Shown: positions 45,439 to 57,930, counted from the first letter of the stretch. The stretch is 64,000 bases of DNA from Mariannaea sp. PMI_226 (GCA_024336345.1 JANFOG010000012.1:682001-746000), one strand, 5' to 3'. The notes: generated from the letters alone by a model not told the origin. Numbers and translations: made by a program.

Positions 45439-46713
45439 ATGGGTCGTGGCTTTTTAGTCCCCGAGAACTTCCAGCTCGATGCGCCCAGTGAAGATGAGAT
45501 GAACGTTGCTTCCATCGTCTGGGGCTTGTCCCTGGGCGTTACCGTCTTCAACTGTGCCAAAGCCTTCAGGCAATCTAAAACAGCTATCGAAAGGAGGAAG
45601 AGGTTAACGGTCTATGTCTTGTTGATTTGGGCCGAAATCATCTCCAGTACCATTCTCGGTGTCATGGTCTGGCTCTATCTCCGCGAAATTATTGCTCCCA
45701 GCTTTCAGTTTTATTTTTTCATTAGTATGACAACCCAGTGTTGACGGCTTTCCTATTTGTTTTTTTGGACGACATAACTAACTACTCATCTCAGTCGTCT
45801 TCTGGTCAGCACAGGTGCAATGTCTTATCCAGATTATCATCAATCGAGTAGGCCTGTTGATGGTTGTCCGCTCCAACGCAACAAAACTGAAATGGCTGTG
45901 CTTCGGAATCCTCCTTGCCATCAATATCAGCGTCTTCTCTATTTGGGTCCCGGCTCGTCTTCAGATTAGCGAAAAGTTCATCGCTATCAACAATATTTGG
46001 GATCGTTGCGAAAAGGTCATCTTCGCCGTCATGGATGCTGCTCTCAACTTTTACTTCATCTACGTTGTCAAGCGCCGTCTCATCTCCAATGGTCTTCACA
46101 AGTACAACCGCTTGTATCAGATGAATTTGTTCCTCGTCGCCATTTCTATTGCTCTTGATGTAAGTTTTTTTTCTTTCCCTCTTCAATACTATGTGACTGA
46201 CGATTGCTGACCTCCCACTCAGATTCTGCTCATTTGCATGATGTCTCTGCCTAACAGTTTCGTGTATGTTGCCCAACTTAAAAAAAGCTTTTCGTGATAT
46301 CTTGTTTACTAATGCGCCACAGCTATGTCCAGTTCCATCCGCTTGTCTATCTTCTCAAACTCCACATTGAAATGAACATGGCCGACCTTATCGGAAAGGT
46401 TGTCCGTGCTAGCAACGCTGAGGGATCCAACGAGTACAGCACCAGATCGCGAGGAGCCCAGTCTCGTCCCCAGCACAGCCGCTTCGGCGCCACTCTCACA
46501 CGAACACACATTGAACTCGGCGAGGATGACGAGATGGAATTGAAGGAACGTGAGAACCTCGAGGGTATCAAGAAGACTGTTGTCACCGAAATTACTAGAG
46601 TTGGACCTGGAGAGGATGACGATATCCCCGAGCACCATGAGAGGGCTGTGAGCGAGGCAAGCTCAACGAAGCTGCGTCATGAGGATCCATATACCATTGA
46701 TCACGCACGCTAG
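45439..46713 (+). CDS. seven-TM fungal membrane protein, 4 exons
   Basis: Conserved Pezizomycotina integral membrane protein without a defined function. Exons 45439-45724, 45795-46159, 46223-46263, 46323-46713 (introns GTATGA, GTAAGT and GTATGT donors), 360 residues. Start context CACCATGGG is strong. Seven hydrophobic segments: about residues 23-42, 56-79, 90-120, 128-152, 170-190, 202-228 and 233-248; typical text includes FWSAQVQCLIQIIINR, LAINISVFSIWVPARLQIS and SLPNSFVYVQFHPLVYLLKLHIEMNMADL. The tail of about 110 residues is hydrophilic and acidic with Ser/Thr, so probably cytosolic and open to phosphorylation. The topology is receptor-like, but I see no match to named GPCR classes (Ste2, Ste3, Pth11). 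Confidence 0.88.
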
Positions 46714-49700
46714 ATTATAGCCTTTTCTTGATCTCACCAAAAAAAACATATCAATATATGAATACATACCCCTAATATAGACAGACTTAGGAAGCATCGC
46801 CGGCAAGCAGGCTAATGTAATGAAAACGTATCGGAAGTACAGTACAGATACCCAATCAAAAATTGCCTCTCATCCATTGTTCCTAATATCAATTTTCCAT
46901 CTTGTGTGACTTGGGTTTTTTTTGTGCCTGCTGTCTTGTTCAACAAATTTTTTTCTTTACTGTGGGCAAAGAGAGGCTGTGAAGCAAGGGTCTTCCCCGT
47001 TGGGTATCCCCAGAGCATCACCACGAGTTTGATCTGTCGTCTGTATTATCGAGCTAACTAACTCTGTAGGCCCACTATCGATCGTCACCGGGGGGGGGAT
47101 TTTTAGTCTGGAGAGATGATGGATTAGAGGGGTACAAAAAAAAGCAAAACCACCGCCCGGTCTTTGGGACTAGTCAAACTCCACAATCTTCACGAACAAG
47201 GGTCAGAGTGGAGGGCCGGACGAACGGGAGTTGTAAATCAAGAAAAGAAGGAAATGACCAAAGGTGAAAAGGTGGAAAAGGTGGAAAAGGTGAAAGGGTA
47301 GCCAGGGAGGGTTGCATTGAGGCGCTGTCTCACGTCAAGTTTTTCCTTTTTCAAAACCATGCCATTGGAGCAACTATCGATCTACGAGGGACCTTTGCTC
47401 TCGTGATGCCCTCAGAGACCAAAGTCAAGTTGTCCCGACCTCCGTGCCGCAGTTACCCCAGATTCCGCATTTTGCACGTCCCCCTCTGTGCCGGTTCCCC
47501 CGATGCTTCTATCACCAAACAACAATCCCCCGCATTTTCTACAACCGTTGCAAGCCACCTTTCTTGCTGACCAACTGACAATGGGGAGCATGAATTGAAC
47601 TAGGATGCCCGTGTGTCGTGTGTGTCGTGTGGGTTGGTGTTGTTGGTTGTTGCACTGAACTCACTGCGTCGTATCTCCTTGCTTAGACCCCCCCGAAACC
47701 CCAGGACTTGAAGGAATGCCAGGATCGATGTCCTCGACTTTTTCTCTCCAGAATCAGTCCGACCGCGGGGATTAAATTCCGCGCAAGGGACTCTCAACAA
47801 TTACACACAACAGGAGAGTAGAGCAGAGCAGTCCGGACAATGCAAACGTAGCAGAAGTCGAACTCGACGTTGAATTCGGGCCCAGTAGACCGGCCGGACC
47901 GCTTCCCGGGCCTCTCCATTAGCTGGTACACTACCACAGTCCCTAACCTAACTGTAATTGTAGAACGGGTTACAAAGGTGCAGAGTACTTTGTAGAGTAC
48001 CACAGCAAGCACATTCTGAGGCTAGAGGGTTCTCGAACTTAGCACGAGGATCGCCAAAACTTATTTTAAGCGTTTTGTCTACCGGGAGCCGTACTGTAAG
48101 TATAGGATGCTCAAAACGGTCTCTCGCACTGTTGATCGCTCTACACGAAAGTACCACTTGCTAATAGCACACCACACAATCGGGGTTTTGTAGTCGTTAT
48201 TTTTGCTTTTGTTCGATCAACGCAGATTGTGCCGAGCGACAAGACGTTTTCTCTCTCTCGGGAGTTACACTCCGTTCGAGACGGCAATGCATCTTGCACA
48301 TCCGTGTGCGTGTGTGTGTGGAAAATCAGTCATATGCAAGGGGAAAGACACTCATCAGTGGTCATCCTTCCAGCGTGTGTTGTGAAGAGGCTTGTGATAG
48401 TGGTGTGTGGACAAGGATGTTTTTTATGCGACGACACGGTGTGGCTTGCGCTCGATCCCGCCCCCCCTTTTCCCACGATGAGCGATGACTGACAGTTTTC
48501 CCTGGGTTGGCCTGTTGGAAAAAGCAATCTTCAGATGACGTTTCCTTTGCTTTTTTTTTTGGCCCCCTTCTTGCTCGGTATTCTGGGGGTCACATCGCGC
48601 ATCTTGACTCTTCATATAACATCCATCATTTTCAGATTCAAACCCCCCCGGCTTCTCCGCTCCCCCCCAGCAAGAAACGTGTGAAGAGGACAAAGTTGGG
48701 GTTGTAACGAGGGCCCCTGGGATATCTGACTGCCGGTCCGTCGTCTGACCAGGGCCCTGCAATTGCGGCTCCGATGCTGCGAGATGTGGGTGTCTTCATT
48801 ACTGTGCCGCGTGTCCACATCCAAACGATTGGATGTCCGCAACTGGCTGTCATGGCCCTAGCAATCACTAGACGGCCTGTCCGGCTTATTTCTTTCCTCC
48901 GTTTGGAGCGTCGTAGTTATTCATGTCTTCATAACTATCCCCTAAACAATCAAATTCCCCTTATCTACTTCGGGCTCCCGAGACGGAATGCCTTTTTTCA
49001 ACCCCCAATGTCACCCAAAACTTGCTGACATCTAGCCCTGAACTGATGTCCCTCCCAGCATCTCGTCTCAATCAGAAGCGTCGCCCCTGATCATCACTTA
49101 CCACAAAAGGAGAAACAAGGCAAATAACATCATGTTGAGTTGATCAGACGTTTTTCTCAGGAATTTTTGCCAATAATTTTTTTTTCCCCGATTTCGAAAA
49201 CAGTGCCCATACAGGGGATTCACTTCCGGCGCGATGTGTAGGGTAGCAGCAGCGAATTTGTCCCTCGAAGATTAGTTGAACCACCGAGCTACGGGCCGAG
49301 CGACAATAAGCAGAGGGGCCATTTTGGATTACAACTTTGTCTTTTGTTTCTGAAAAAAAACTTACAAAAATAATCGGTTTACCTTTTTTTTTCTCGTCGA
49401 TGTCGATATACAATCGGATACCAAGGCGGAGAGTATGACGGAGAATGGCTGCTGGACCAATGTTTCCGCGACTTGACTCGTTCAATGAGCATGCCAATGA
49501 GGGCTATGTAGAAATTGCCTTCGCTCTCATCACTCCTATGTGATAATGCGACACTTACCCGCGTGGTTTGAATAGTCACTGGTAAATGTTTTCGTAGATC
49601 TCAGTCTGAGCTTCCTTCTACACAGTTGGTTCACTCTCCGGCAAGTATACGGTCGCAAGCTTCGGGCTTCCACCCTTCAAGTGCCTCAAAATGACCTCGA

Positions 49701-50969
49701 AAAATCCGAAAGTTAATTAGCTTAGATCGTGAGTTCCAAATTGTACCAATGTGAGCACTTCAGCACAGCCTTGAGCGTTTATTAGTCTGGACGCTCATGT
49801 TGTAAACCCTAGTTGGTTGATATCCTACCTTCTAGGCTCCTCAACGAAGGGTTGTTGAGGGATCATTTTAAAAACAATATATATAACAAATCCAATCAGT
49901 TTATGATACTATGGCGTCTCTTATCTACGTGAAGATCATTCGAGAGCGGCGAAGGCGCAACATTCCGACCAATAAGTGATTTGCTGCCTTTTATCAACTG
50001 ATTGAGCTCAGAATTGCCATCAAACGTCAACTATACAGGGCGAGGTAAGTTGCCAACGATCTAGGTATGCAAACACGACTGGGCTGTTTTCAATCCTGCT
50101 ATTCTGGAATATCTCACGGTCGCAAATGATGCACTCAAGAGATATTTCCTATATACCCTGATACCACGAGCAAGAATAATTCCGAATGTCCCGAATTTGT
50201 GAATCTATTTTGTTCGTGTCCAAGTTTCTTAGAACACATGACTTTTTATGATATTGGACATGGCAGGTTCTTCAATGCATCAAACACTATGGTAAAACTA
50301 ACCAAAAATAGCACGAATGGGTAGAAAATTGCAGAAAGATAATTGGGATTGGATAAAATTTGGGGATTCAGCAAATCACTGTTGTTAAGTTAGGAATACT
50401 TAGTGACTATTGTAGAAATGCTGAGTCTCTTTCTCTGCTTGCCAATGTTGACAAGAATGACTTCAGACTCATGTGGAAGGCACGCGGCTTCTCAATCATT
50501 CGACTGAGAAATGGGAGTAATTCTATACTTCTAAGCCTTCCTTCACCCTAATCTCTAAGGCGCCTAAAGAACTCGTCCACAGAGACCCTAAGAACCCATA
50601 GGTAAACTTGTTTCTTGTCAGCTTTCTACGATCGTCCTATTTCAAGACTTGTCAATTTCTCTCAACTTGGTCCTCGAGGAGGAAGAGCAGTAAGCAACTC
50701 TTTCTAACGCCCTTACCGATCAGAATTACTGATATAAAAAGCCATTCTCCTGCTTCTAGACCACACCAAAGGCGCAGATGATAGCGGTCTGTATGTTCAC
50801 CCACAAAGAACTCCACCCCATCCAAGAACTTAACCACAAGAAGAGTAAGAAATCTGGTTTCGAGGTAAAGATATTGCTCGCTAATACATGAGAAGTCAAT
50901 AATAACATAATCGGCACTTCCTTTGAGTAGCCTACTTCCATTCCTAATCGATAACGAAACTCCAACATT
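46714..50969. other. gene-poor region, 4.3 kb
   Basis: No supportable gene. Short purine repeats (GGTGGAAAA units, 47262-47297), GTGTGTCGTGTG text (47612-47632) and poly-T/poly-C runs. Some minus-strand text near 49260-49300 resembles a tRNA D-arm but does not fold (see rejected). Confidence 0.5.
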
Positions 50970-51932
50970 ATGCCTAATCACGGGGATACGCAGGCAGATA
51001 GAAACGATATGGAGACAAATGCGAACCTTTCGCCTTCTGTACCGTACCCGATAGACTTTTGGAGATTCCGAGAACAAAGGTACACAACTACTCGTGCGCG
51101 AGCGATGAAATCAGCAGGAGACTTGCTTGACAAGTTGTCAAAGCGAGGCCAAGATCGGGCCGCGCTTGATGGTCCCATGAATGAATGGCTTACGGAGGCA
51201 AGAATTCGAGTGATGCCAGAAAATGTCAAGGAGGATCTTTACGATTGGTGTTCTCTTCGGAATAAACGGTGGCTCAACATCATTGAGTCGGCCTGGGAAG
51301 ATTTGCATTCGTTTACGTACACTGAGAAGCGACTGGAGCCGGCAGCAGGGATAGCCGAGCAAGATACGATGAAGAAAGCCCTCCAGTATACTCGGGAAAT
51401 TATTAAAGGCATGGAAAAATGCACCTGGAAAAGCGTCCTGTTGAGGACCGTAAATCAGCTCGTTGCCGCCTCAGAGCATTCCGATAAGGTCACTGCTGCG
51501 CTCCGGGAGCATTATCTGGCAGCGCAGGACAAGAACATGGCTCTGGGACACAATAACTCGAAAAGCGCTAAAACCCTTTCGCGGGCGATGGACCAGACAA
51601 GAAAGGTTCAACGCGACCTAAGCAGCTTACGTCCTGACCTGCAGCGAGTTAAGAAGAACCTCAAGGAATCCCGTTCCACCTCTTCCAATGCAAAGCGTGC
51701 GCGCTTGAAGGACGACGTTGGGCCTAGTCGTCCGTGTACTTTCAACGATACACAGCTGGAAACTCTGCGCACATTGTTTCGAAATATACCATTCCGTGAC
51801 AAGAAGGTCTGGGAAGCTGCTATGAATGTAGCCGAACTCGCCACAACTCCCGCGCAATTCATGGAGATCAAAGGAATGTTCAAGCGCTCTAGGAGCCCCG
51901 TCTATTCAGCGAGCGATGAGGAGGAGGAATGA
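50970..51932 (+). CDS. hypothetical protein, single exon, 320 residues
   Basis: Not recognised. Intronless ORF with protein-like composition throughout: a polar N-terminus, a helical, charged middle (many Lys/Arg/Glu, FWRFREQRYTTTRARAMKSAG, WLTEARIRVMPENVKEDLYDW), a possible coiled-coil segment around residues 205-235 (QTRKVQRDLSSLRPDLQRVKKNL), a basic patch NAKRARLK near 243 that could serve nuclear import, and an acidic end SASDEEEE. No signal peptide or TM. Its isolation, with 4 kb of empty DNA on one side and 1.4 kb on the other, fits a lineage-specific gene. The TAA stretch and CAACATTATG context precede the first ATG. Confidence 0.65.
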   Translation: MPNHGDTQADRNDMETNANLSPSVPYPIDFWRFREQRYTTTRARAMKSAGDLLDKLSKRGQDRAALDGPMNEWLTEARIRVMPENVKEDLYDWCSLRNKRWLNIIESAWEDLHSFTYTEKRLEPAAGIAEQDTMKKALQYTREIIKGMEKCTWKSVLLRTVNQLVAASEHSDKVTAALREHYLAAQDKNMALGHNNSKSAKTLSRAMDQTRKVQRDLSSLRPDLQRVKKNLKESRSTSSNAKRARLKDDVGPSRPCTFNDTQLETLRTLFRNIPFRDKKVWEAAMNVAELATTPAQFMEIKGMFKRSRSPVYSASDEEEE

Positions 51933-53314
51933 CTGCCTCTGGTGGGAGCAGAGTATGGATGATATACTTGATTGAAGTATAATATCAGGCGAGGTGCGAT
52001 GGGTTTCTACGTTGGAACGGTGCTCTTATGGACAGAAGTTGGCTTTAGTGTCGCCACAGGCTGACCAAGGCAGTGCTCAGGTATAGGAAAGAGCCTAAGT
52101 GCACCTCATCTTCATGACAGGTCGCGGATTTTTGGTAGTGGCTCGAGTGGTTGAGTTGAGGGGGTTAATATCATTAGTTTCATCCATCTCTTAAAGCCCA
52201 CCCCATAGCGCGTGTTGCCACCCCGATGCCGCCCCGACTCGACTTCAGTTTGAAGTATCCAGTTGACTGTACCGAATTGACCACGCAAGCCTTACATCTT
52301 TGTCCCTCAAACACTGCAGCAGCTTCTGTATTTGGCTTAAGCAGGCTGTAAGCCTTGGATTCCATCGTAGATAGAAGTCCCCAAGTGTGATGGACAATTC
52401 AGTCACTCATTCAGGCATCCTTCTCTTGGCCTTGGGTCCTTGCCACAGTGTAACGAAATCACAAGGATCGAACAGGCGACTTTGTACACAGCTGAGAATC
52501 ACAATGTGCAATCAATTGTATTATTTCCACTTGCAGAAAAAAGATGTGCCATTCATCACACTTTTCTGATTTTCCCATTCTAGGTAGGTATATATATACA
52601 TATATAAATTTTCCGTTAGCACAAACAAACGAGGCACGTGTTTCAGGGTAGTCGCCCAGGCTGTCGGTTGATATGAAACTCTAGTGCCACGAAAGGACCA
52701 AAAGCGACCCACCAATCGCGACTATGTAATGCTTATGAATGACTATGTAAGTCGTAGATCATGAGACTGTAGCAGGCACCATCACAACGTGAGAAGAAAA
52801 AGGGCTTGGACAGGACGGATTAAGTTCGTTGGATGTCAAGAGCTGAGTTCAATTGAGTGGTATATGGAGTCAAAATGGCCAATTTCAGATGAGAGACACA
52901 ACAGGAAAAGTAAGTCATTACTCCTAAAATGGAGTTTAATTGATGTTGATATGTTGATAGATCTTGGTCGACTTATCGAGAACGAAGCGATAGGACATAG
53001 ATGATTCAAAACCCTGGCAGGCAAGTCATTATAAATACTAGTAAGCGTCACAGTAAAGTCCGCCAAGATGGTGATTGTCAAATTACCCTTGTAGAGCAAT
53101 TTCAAGGTGATGAATCCCAGCCTGTTCCCAGCCTATTCCCAGGGGGAAAAGGAGGCTCAAGCTACCTATAGAGCAAGCTAATACGTGTAATAATAATATA
53201 TCGAGTATATAAACAACAATCTTCCCCTAGACTATTCCTACGTTATTCAACTATAGATTACTCCCCTTCAGGCTATTCAGTACTAGAAACTCTCACGTCT
53301 TCTTCTCTTAGAAA
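51933..53314. other. intergenic, 1.4 kb
   Basis: No gene seen. Short TATATATACATATATA-type text near 52590-52605 and an AT-rich stretch at 53180-53215 precede the secreted-protein gene. Confidence 0.55.
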
Positions 53315-53940
53315 ATGTGGCCATCAATTTCACCAATCGCTGTGCTGCTAGTGCTGCTCAGCTCTGCTTTCGCTGCGCCGCCCAAGTAAGTTGGAAATCA
53401 CACAACATTATTATGATATATATATATATATTTATATATATGCATACTAAGCTATTGTGTAGATACCTACAAACTCGTGGTACTCCCGCGTACAATGTTA
53501 CTGGATTTAGCGACATCGGCTGCGGTAGCATCGCCTCGGCTAACGACAATGGCTATAGTTTTACTTGGCCAGTCCCTGCGAGGGCTAAAGGCAGACAGTG
53601 TTTTACGTACAGGGGGGAGGGCTACCAATACCCGATGGAGATGGGCTCAGTGCTGATTTCCGGCCTGCCTGCTGGCGAGTGCGTTAAGATCGAGTTCGGC
53701 GACGGAGACTGTTTGTTCCCAGACAACGACCTATTTCACCTGGAGGGAACAAGGGGAAATGGTTGCTATAACTTCAATTACCTCAGCCCACTCAAGTATG
53801 ACGACCCCCGCATCTTTTACAGCATTGGAACTTCATATGATGCCTGCCCAGAAGGGCCGCAAGAACCCGTGCCAGCAACAGGGACACAAGCACTGCAAAC
53901 TACTACGGAAACCTCGGTACCTCTAGCGAGCCCTATCTAG
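53315..53940 (+). CDS. small secreted cysteine-containing protein, 2 exons
   Basis: Candidate effector or secreted structural protein; no family recognised. Exons 53315-53385 and 53463-53940; the intron (GTAAGT-TAG) holds a TA microsatellite. Product 182 residues. The N-terminus MWPSISPIAVLLVLLSSAFAAPP is a clear signal peptide with probable cleavage after AFA. The mature part of about 160 residues has six cysteines (contexts GCGS, QCFT, ECVK, DCLF, GCYN, ACPE), suggesting three disulfides, and a short Thr/Ser-rich tail. No TM segment, GPI site or catalytic motif is apparent. Surrounding DNA is AT-rich and gene-poor, as often seen for lineage-specific secreted proteins. Confidence 0.78.
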
Positions 53941-54525
53941 TAGGACCTAGTTAACCATACCAATAGGTGTTGTACGAAGGCGATCGTACATAACTCTGAG
54001 TTTTTTGAGTGCCAATACTTGAGTAATACGTTATCATCCGTCAAGCGTAAATAACAGCTTTTTCTCAGATAATTTCTCTCTATTGAGCTACTGCTCAATT
54101 CCCACGGTGATTCCGAGCCCCAGCCCCTATACCTACTCCCGTAAATCGGCATCTCTATCTACCTTGTGAAATCTTGTGTAAGGGACTCAGATCTTCCGAA
54201 GCTCAAGCGCTCTGGCATTAGATATGCGTGTACATTATCCCCAGGAGTAAGAATTGGTCTTCTTATTGCCAAAACATGATCTAATTCATACATTTAAAAG
54301 CAATATATTTAAATATACTAATATAATCTTTTTAATAATCTTTTTTTATACTATTTATATCAACTACTACCTTATAGATAGCTAATTATAGTGTCTTACG
54401 TTCCATTTCTGTATACCTAACTATATATTGCTGCTCTTAAGATGCTAGCATATTACGCACACCTTTACAAGGCCATATTCTTAGAAGATGAAATTGGATG
54501 GACGATAGCACCAAGGCCATTTGAC
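53941..54525. other. intergenic with AT-rich block
   Basis: 585 bases; 54280-54430 is strongly AT-rich with TATTTAAATATA-like text, a probable repeat relic. No gene. Confidence 0.55.
54280..54430. repeat. AT-rich block, probable RIP relic
   Basis: Sharp rise in A+T and TpA steps without frames, between the secreted protein and the Zn2Cys6 gene. Inferred from composition only. Confidence 0.4.
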
Positions 54526-57277
54526 CTACGTATCTTCAAGCATCCTCATGATAGCTTGGTTCTTGTTGAACCAGTCCCAAAGCTGGGCGCCTGAGAGGTC
54601 CATGTCCATGTCTACGTCTCCAAAAACCGTGCTTTGCAACCCAGGCGGCGCTACCATTCTATCCAAAAGCTCCGTTCCGTTTAGACTTGTTTCACCTTGC
54701 ATCGATCCCTGTGCCACATGGGCATATGCACTAGCTGTCGCCGTCGTCGTCGTCGCCGTCGTTCCCTGGTCTCGCATCAACTCTACTGAGTTCAGCGTGC
54801 CGAGGCCAAAACCAAGGGAAGCCGTTGACCATGACATCCCATCTGGCGCTTCATCGTTGTGTGCGCAGGACTTGATATTGATGTATTTCGCTGCAACATC
54901 GTACAGTGCCCTGAAGAGTCGTCGCTGTCTGTGATCGCCGGTGGCAGGCGCTTGAGAGTTTGCTGTAGACTCGAGCGTCTCGACCAGACTTTTCATGCGC
55001 TTGATGTCTGTGGACTCGGATGTCTCGATAATGTGACAAAATAGGATGATAAAGGGTATGAATGGGGACTGGGTCATTGTCCTGCATTCTGCATGTCAGA
55101 TATAGTCTCGGGGGCAACAGGGGCCATGTTCTGTGACGTACCAGTTTACATATGTTTCAAGGGAGACAATCTTCCCTCGCGCCTCAGTGATCATGGCAAC
55201 ACAACGCTCGTGCTCTTCTAGAGCCTTTCTTGCGACATTGATGCATTCTTGGCAAAAAGTAAATGTCGATGGCTCCTTGGGGGGGATGCTTCTATAAATA
55301 AGCGTCAATGTGCAAAGGCCGATAACTCGATCAGAACGCCGTGCAATGTCATGGAAATCAAGTCCCAGCATTTGCCCTCTATTGGCTTCGTAGTGACTCT
55401 ATCTCCATTTGTTAGCCTCTCAGAGTTTATTTTGGGCAGGTATTTAGAGCTCTTGAGGAAGATTCCTGGGACCAAACTCACGTGGACATTTTCCGCACGC
55501 TGCATAACTGCTTTCAACTCTGCTGCTAGAGCTTCGGCACGAGCCGTCCGCACATGCGGTGGCTGCAGCAGAGCCCCTGCACTGTATATATCATCGTATA
55601 TCCGACCTTGAATACTCGCTATGCTGATCCAACCAGGGGTCATCTCAGACAAGAACGATCTGCTCAAACGATCTGAACCAGGACGGCTGAGGGTGATGTC
55701 CTGGTCTCGGAATGTTGATGCACGGCCGAGGCGAAGAGACAACATCTTCTCAGTCATGTACACAGTCCAGAAGAGGTCCTTCTTTTGGGCTTCTTCTTCT
55801 GGTTTCTCTGACCCCACGGGGACGGCGTGTTGGAGACCCAGTGTTCGGATAATGTGCGAGGCTGAGTTGATAAAATTCCACGCGGCAGAGGACTTACTCT
55901 TCTGACGACAATACAGTGACTATTTGACAAGGAGGAGCAGTCAGTCTTGGAGTGACCATAATTCACGACGTCAATCACAGACAATTAAAACTTACCGCCA
56001 TTCCCATTGCATAAGCAAAGTCCATGTTCGCTGGCTGGTGAAACCGGAGATTGGCAAGAACTGTCTCGAGGTTCGCCTGGCACAGGGAAGCCTGTGCGTC
56101 GTAGTCGTGTTTCGTCTCATCATCGAAGACCGCCTTAGAGCATTCGCAAAACAGCCAATACAGTCCACAGTGGACTATGATCAAGTCGGCTTCGGTCGCT
56201 GGCCCAGGCGACACGATTTTGACGAGGTAATCGCTAAATTGATGAGGCTTGATGTAGTCTCCCAGCCAGAGCGTGGCTACTTGAGGGCACTCTCTCGCCA
56301 TGCGCAAACACACAAATACCTTGTCGATGGGTGGCATCGGGAGGTTACGTGTCGTCGAGCCTGGTGGGAGGAGCGCTCTTGAATGGGGATACAAGTTTTC
56401 GAGCGTATCAGACTGCTGTTTCCCAGACTGCACAGCAGCCCTGAGGCCCTCGAGGACGGCTTCCATCTCCTGCGCGACTTCGGGGTTGGTTGTGTTGTTA
56501 ATGGCATTCTGTAAAAACCGGCTTGCAAATATAGCGTGAGCGAAAAGTGACGATTCGCCCTCGTGTTCTGTTTTAGAGGAGTTGTTGTAATGGGCGTCAC
56601 AGGCGCTCTCACTTGTGGGATTGTACGATAGGCTTCCTTGGGCTGGCGTGGAACCAATTGACGAGGAAGCAGGTGTGAGTCCAAACGAAGAAGACGAAGA
56701 GATCTCTTGTTGATTGATGAGATCCGCAGGGTCAATGGATTTCGATGTTGTTCCATTCGTCGGCTTATAGCTCAACTGGCTCATCCTGCGGGTGAGATCA
56801 TCGAGCTTCTGTGAGATTGCATCCAGCTTCGAATCACTTTTTCAACACATCTTAGAATGATGAAATCTCACACAGCTTTGGTGTGCGTTCCGCTTGTTGT
56901 TGAAGGTACTCACTATGTGTTTGATACCAAGACTCTCTGTCGCCTCTCTCTCGGCTTGGGGCCAGTTGCGTATGAGCATCGTGCTCCAGCCTTCACACAC
57001 TGAGCACAGGGGCTCGATCGGTCGCATTTTACCTAGAGAAGACATCATACGTAAGCTCAACATCGTGTACAAGTAGGTAGTTTTGAAGACAGGTCGGGCC
57101 TCTTACCTTGCGCTGGCGGCATCGATAACACTGTTTTTTTGGGCCAAGTTTATTAGCTACAGTAGAATCTCACACGAAAGATGCCCGAATGCTCACTGCT
57201 AACTTCTCAGCTGCTACAGGACCCTGTTCCTCGTCTTCCTCATCCCGCGGGACTGACACATCCTCATATTCATCCAT
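54526..57277 (-). CDS. Zn2Cys6 transcription factor, 7 exons
   Basis: Fungal binuclear-cluster regulator. Exons (minus): 57277-57197, 57130-57107, 57032-56914, 56836-55996, 55919-55482, 55398-55142, 55081-54526; all GT-AG and in frame, 771 residues. The cluster is CYRCRQRKVKCDRSSPCAQC followed by VKAGARC (Cys28, 31, 38, 44, 47, 54; spacing 2-6-5-2-6), split over a 24-nt micro-exon and exon 3. A basic linker (PKPRERRQR) and a short coiled-coil-like stretch (SKLDAISQKLDDLTRRM) follow. The fungal-specific transcription-factor domain covers about residues 170-600 (HIIRTLGLQ, KKDLFWTVYMTEKMLSLRLG, QGRIYDDIYS). The C-terminus has a poly-Thr/Ala stretch and GTLNSVELM. Divergent from the ABCB exporter, so it probably regulates that gene. 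Confidence 0.9.
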
Positions 57278-57930
57278 TGGTTGTGAGTGGTAGGGCGAGG
57301 CGGCAGTGAAGTAGTGGGGCGCCGAGCTGCTCAACCTGCGTGCTCCTTTACTCGGCACCAAATTGCTTGCTTCTCTCCGTCCTCCGAAAACCTTGTAGGC
57401 CAGACGTGCACCGTCAAGAACTTCCAGCGTCGGAGAGACAGGGATGTATAGGGGGCTTTAAAAGTTTCGGGTCCCCGCGTGCACCGGGCCTCCGAGGAAT
57501 GTATTGCGAAATGCGTTGCCACACGGTTGTCACGGAGGCGTGTCCTGGCGCATCATGTGCGGAGCCTCGGAGGCTCCGCCCTCCGCATCAGCACCATTCA
57601 ATACACTCAGTTGACGAGCCGATATTATAGCCACCAATTCTTTACAGGCGGACATGGTAGCCTCCATACTTCCGAGGAATTCGAATGGCGGGATGAAACT
57701 CGTCAATTTTGGCGCGGGGCCAGTTCAGTTGACATCAATCAGCAGGCTGTGTGATATGCTCAAAATGAAAACCATAGACCGCAAGCTTTCTCCTTTTTCT
57801 GTCCTTTATATATCCTTACCTACTAAGTCTTGAATCTCGTGAGACTTTTACAGCCTGGATAACGTTTGTTTATCGTCCACTCCTTAGATTTTTTTCTTTC
57901 TTTCTATACACCATCACGAATTCATTCAAG
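57278..57930. promoter_or_regulatory. bidirectional promoter of regulator and exporter
   Basis: 653 bases between the two divergent start codons. The half nearest the regulator is GC-rich and has several CGGAGG/CCTCCG copies; the half nearest the exporter ends in T-rich/CT-rich sequence (57840-57910) ahead of the ATG. A shared control region is inferred from the layout and the repeated motifs. Confidence 0.65.
57559..57579. promoter_or_regulatory. 21-bp palindrome, candidate Zn2Cys6 site
   Basis: Perfect inverted repeat with 10-base arms (GCGGAGCCTC and its reverse complement) around one central G, with CGG/CCG ends, the triplets bound by Zn2Cys6 dimers. Its core CCTCGGAGGC recurs in inverse orientation at 57488-57497. 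Binding is inferred. Confidence 0.6.

Noticed and set aside
49190..49320. tRNA-like text on the minus strand (CCCGTAGCTCGGTGG)
   Set aside because: Only a D-arm-like segment is present; no anticodon stem, T-stem or acceptor pairing could be formed.
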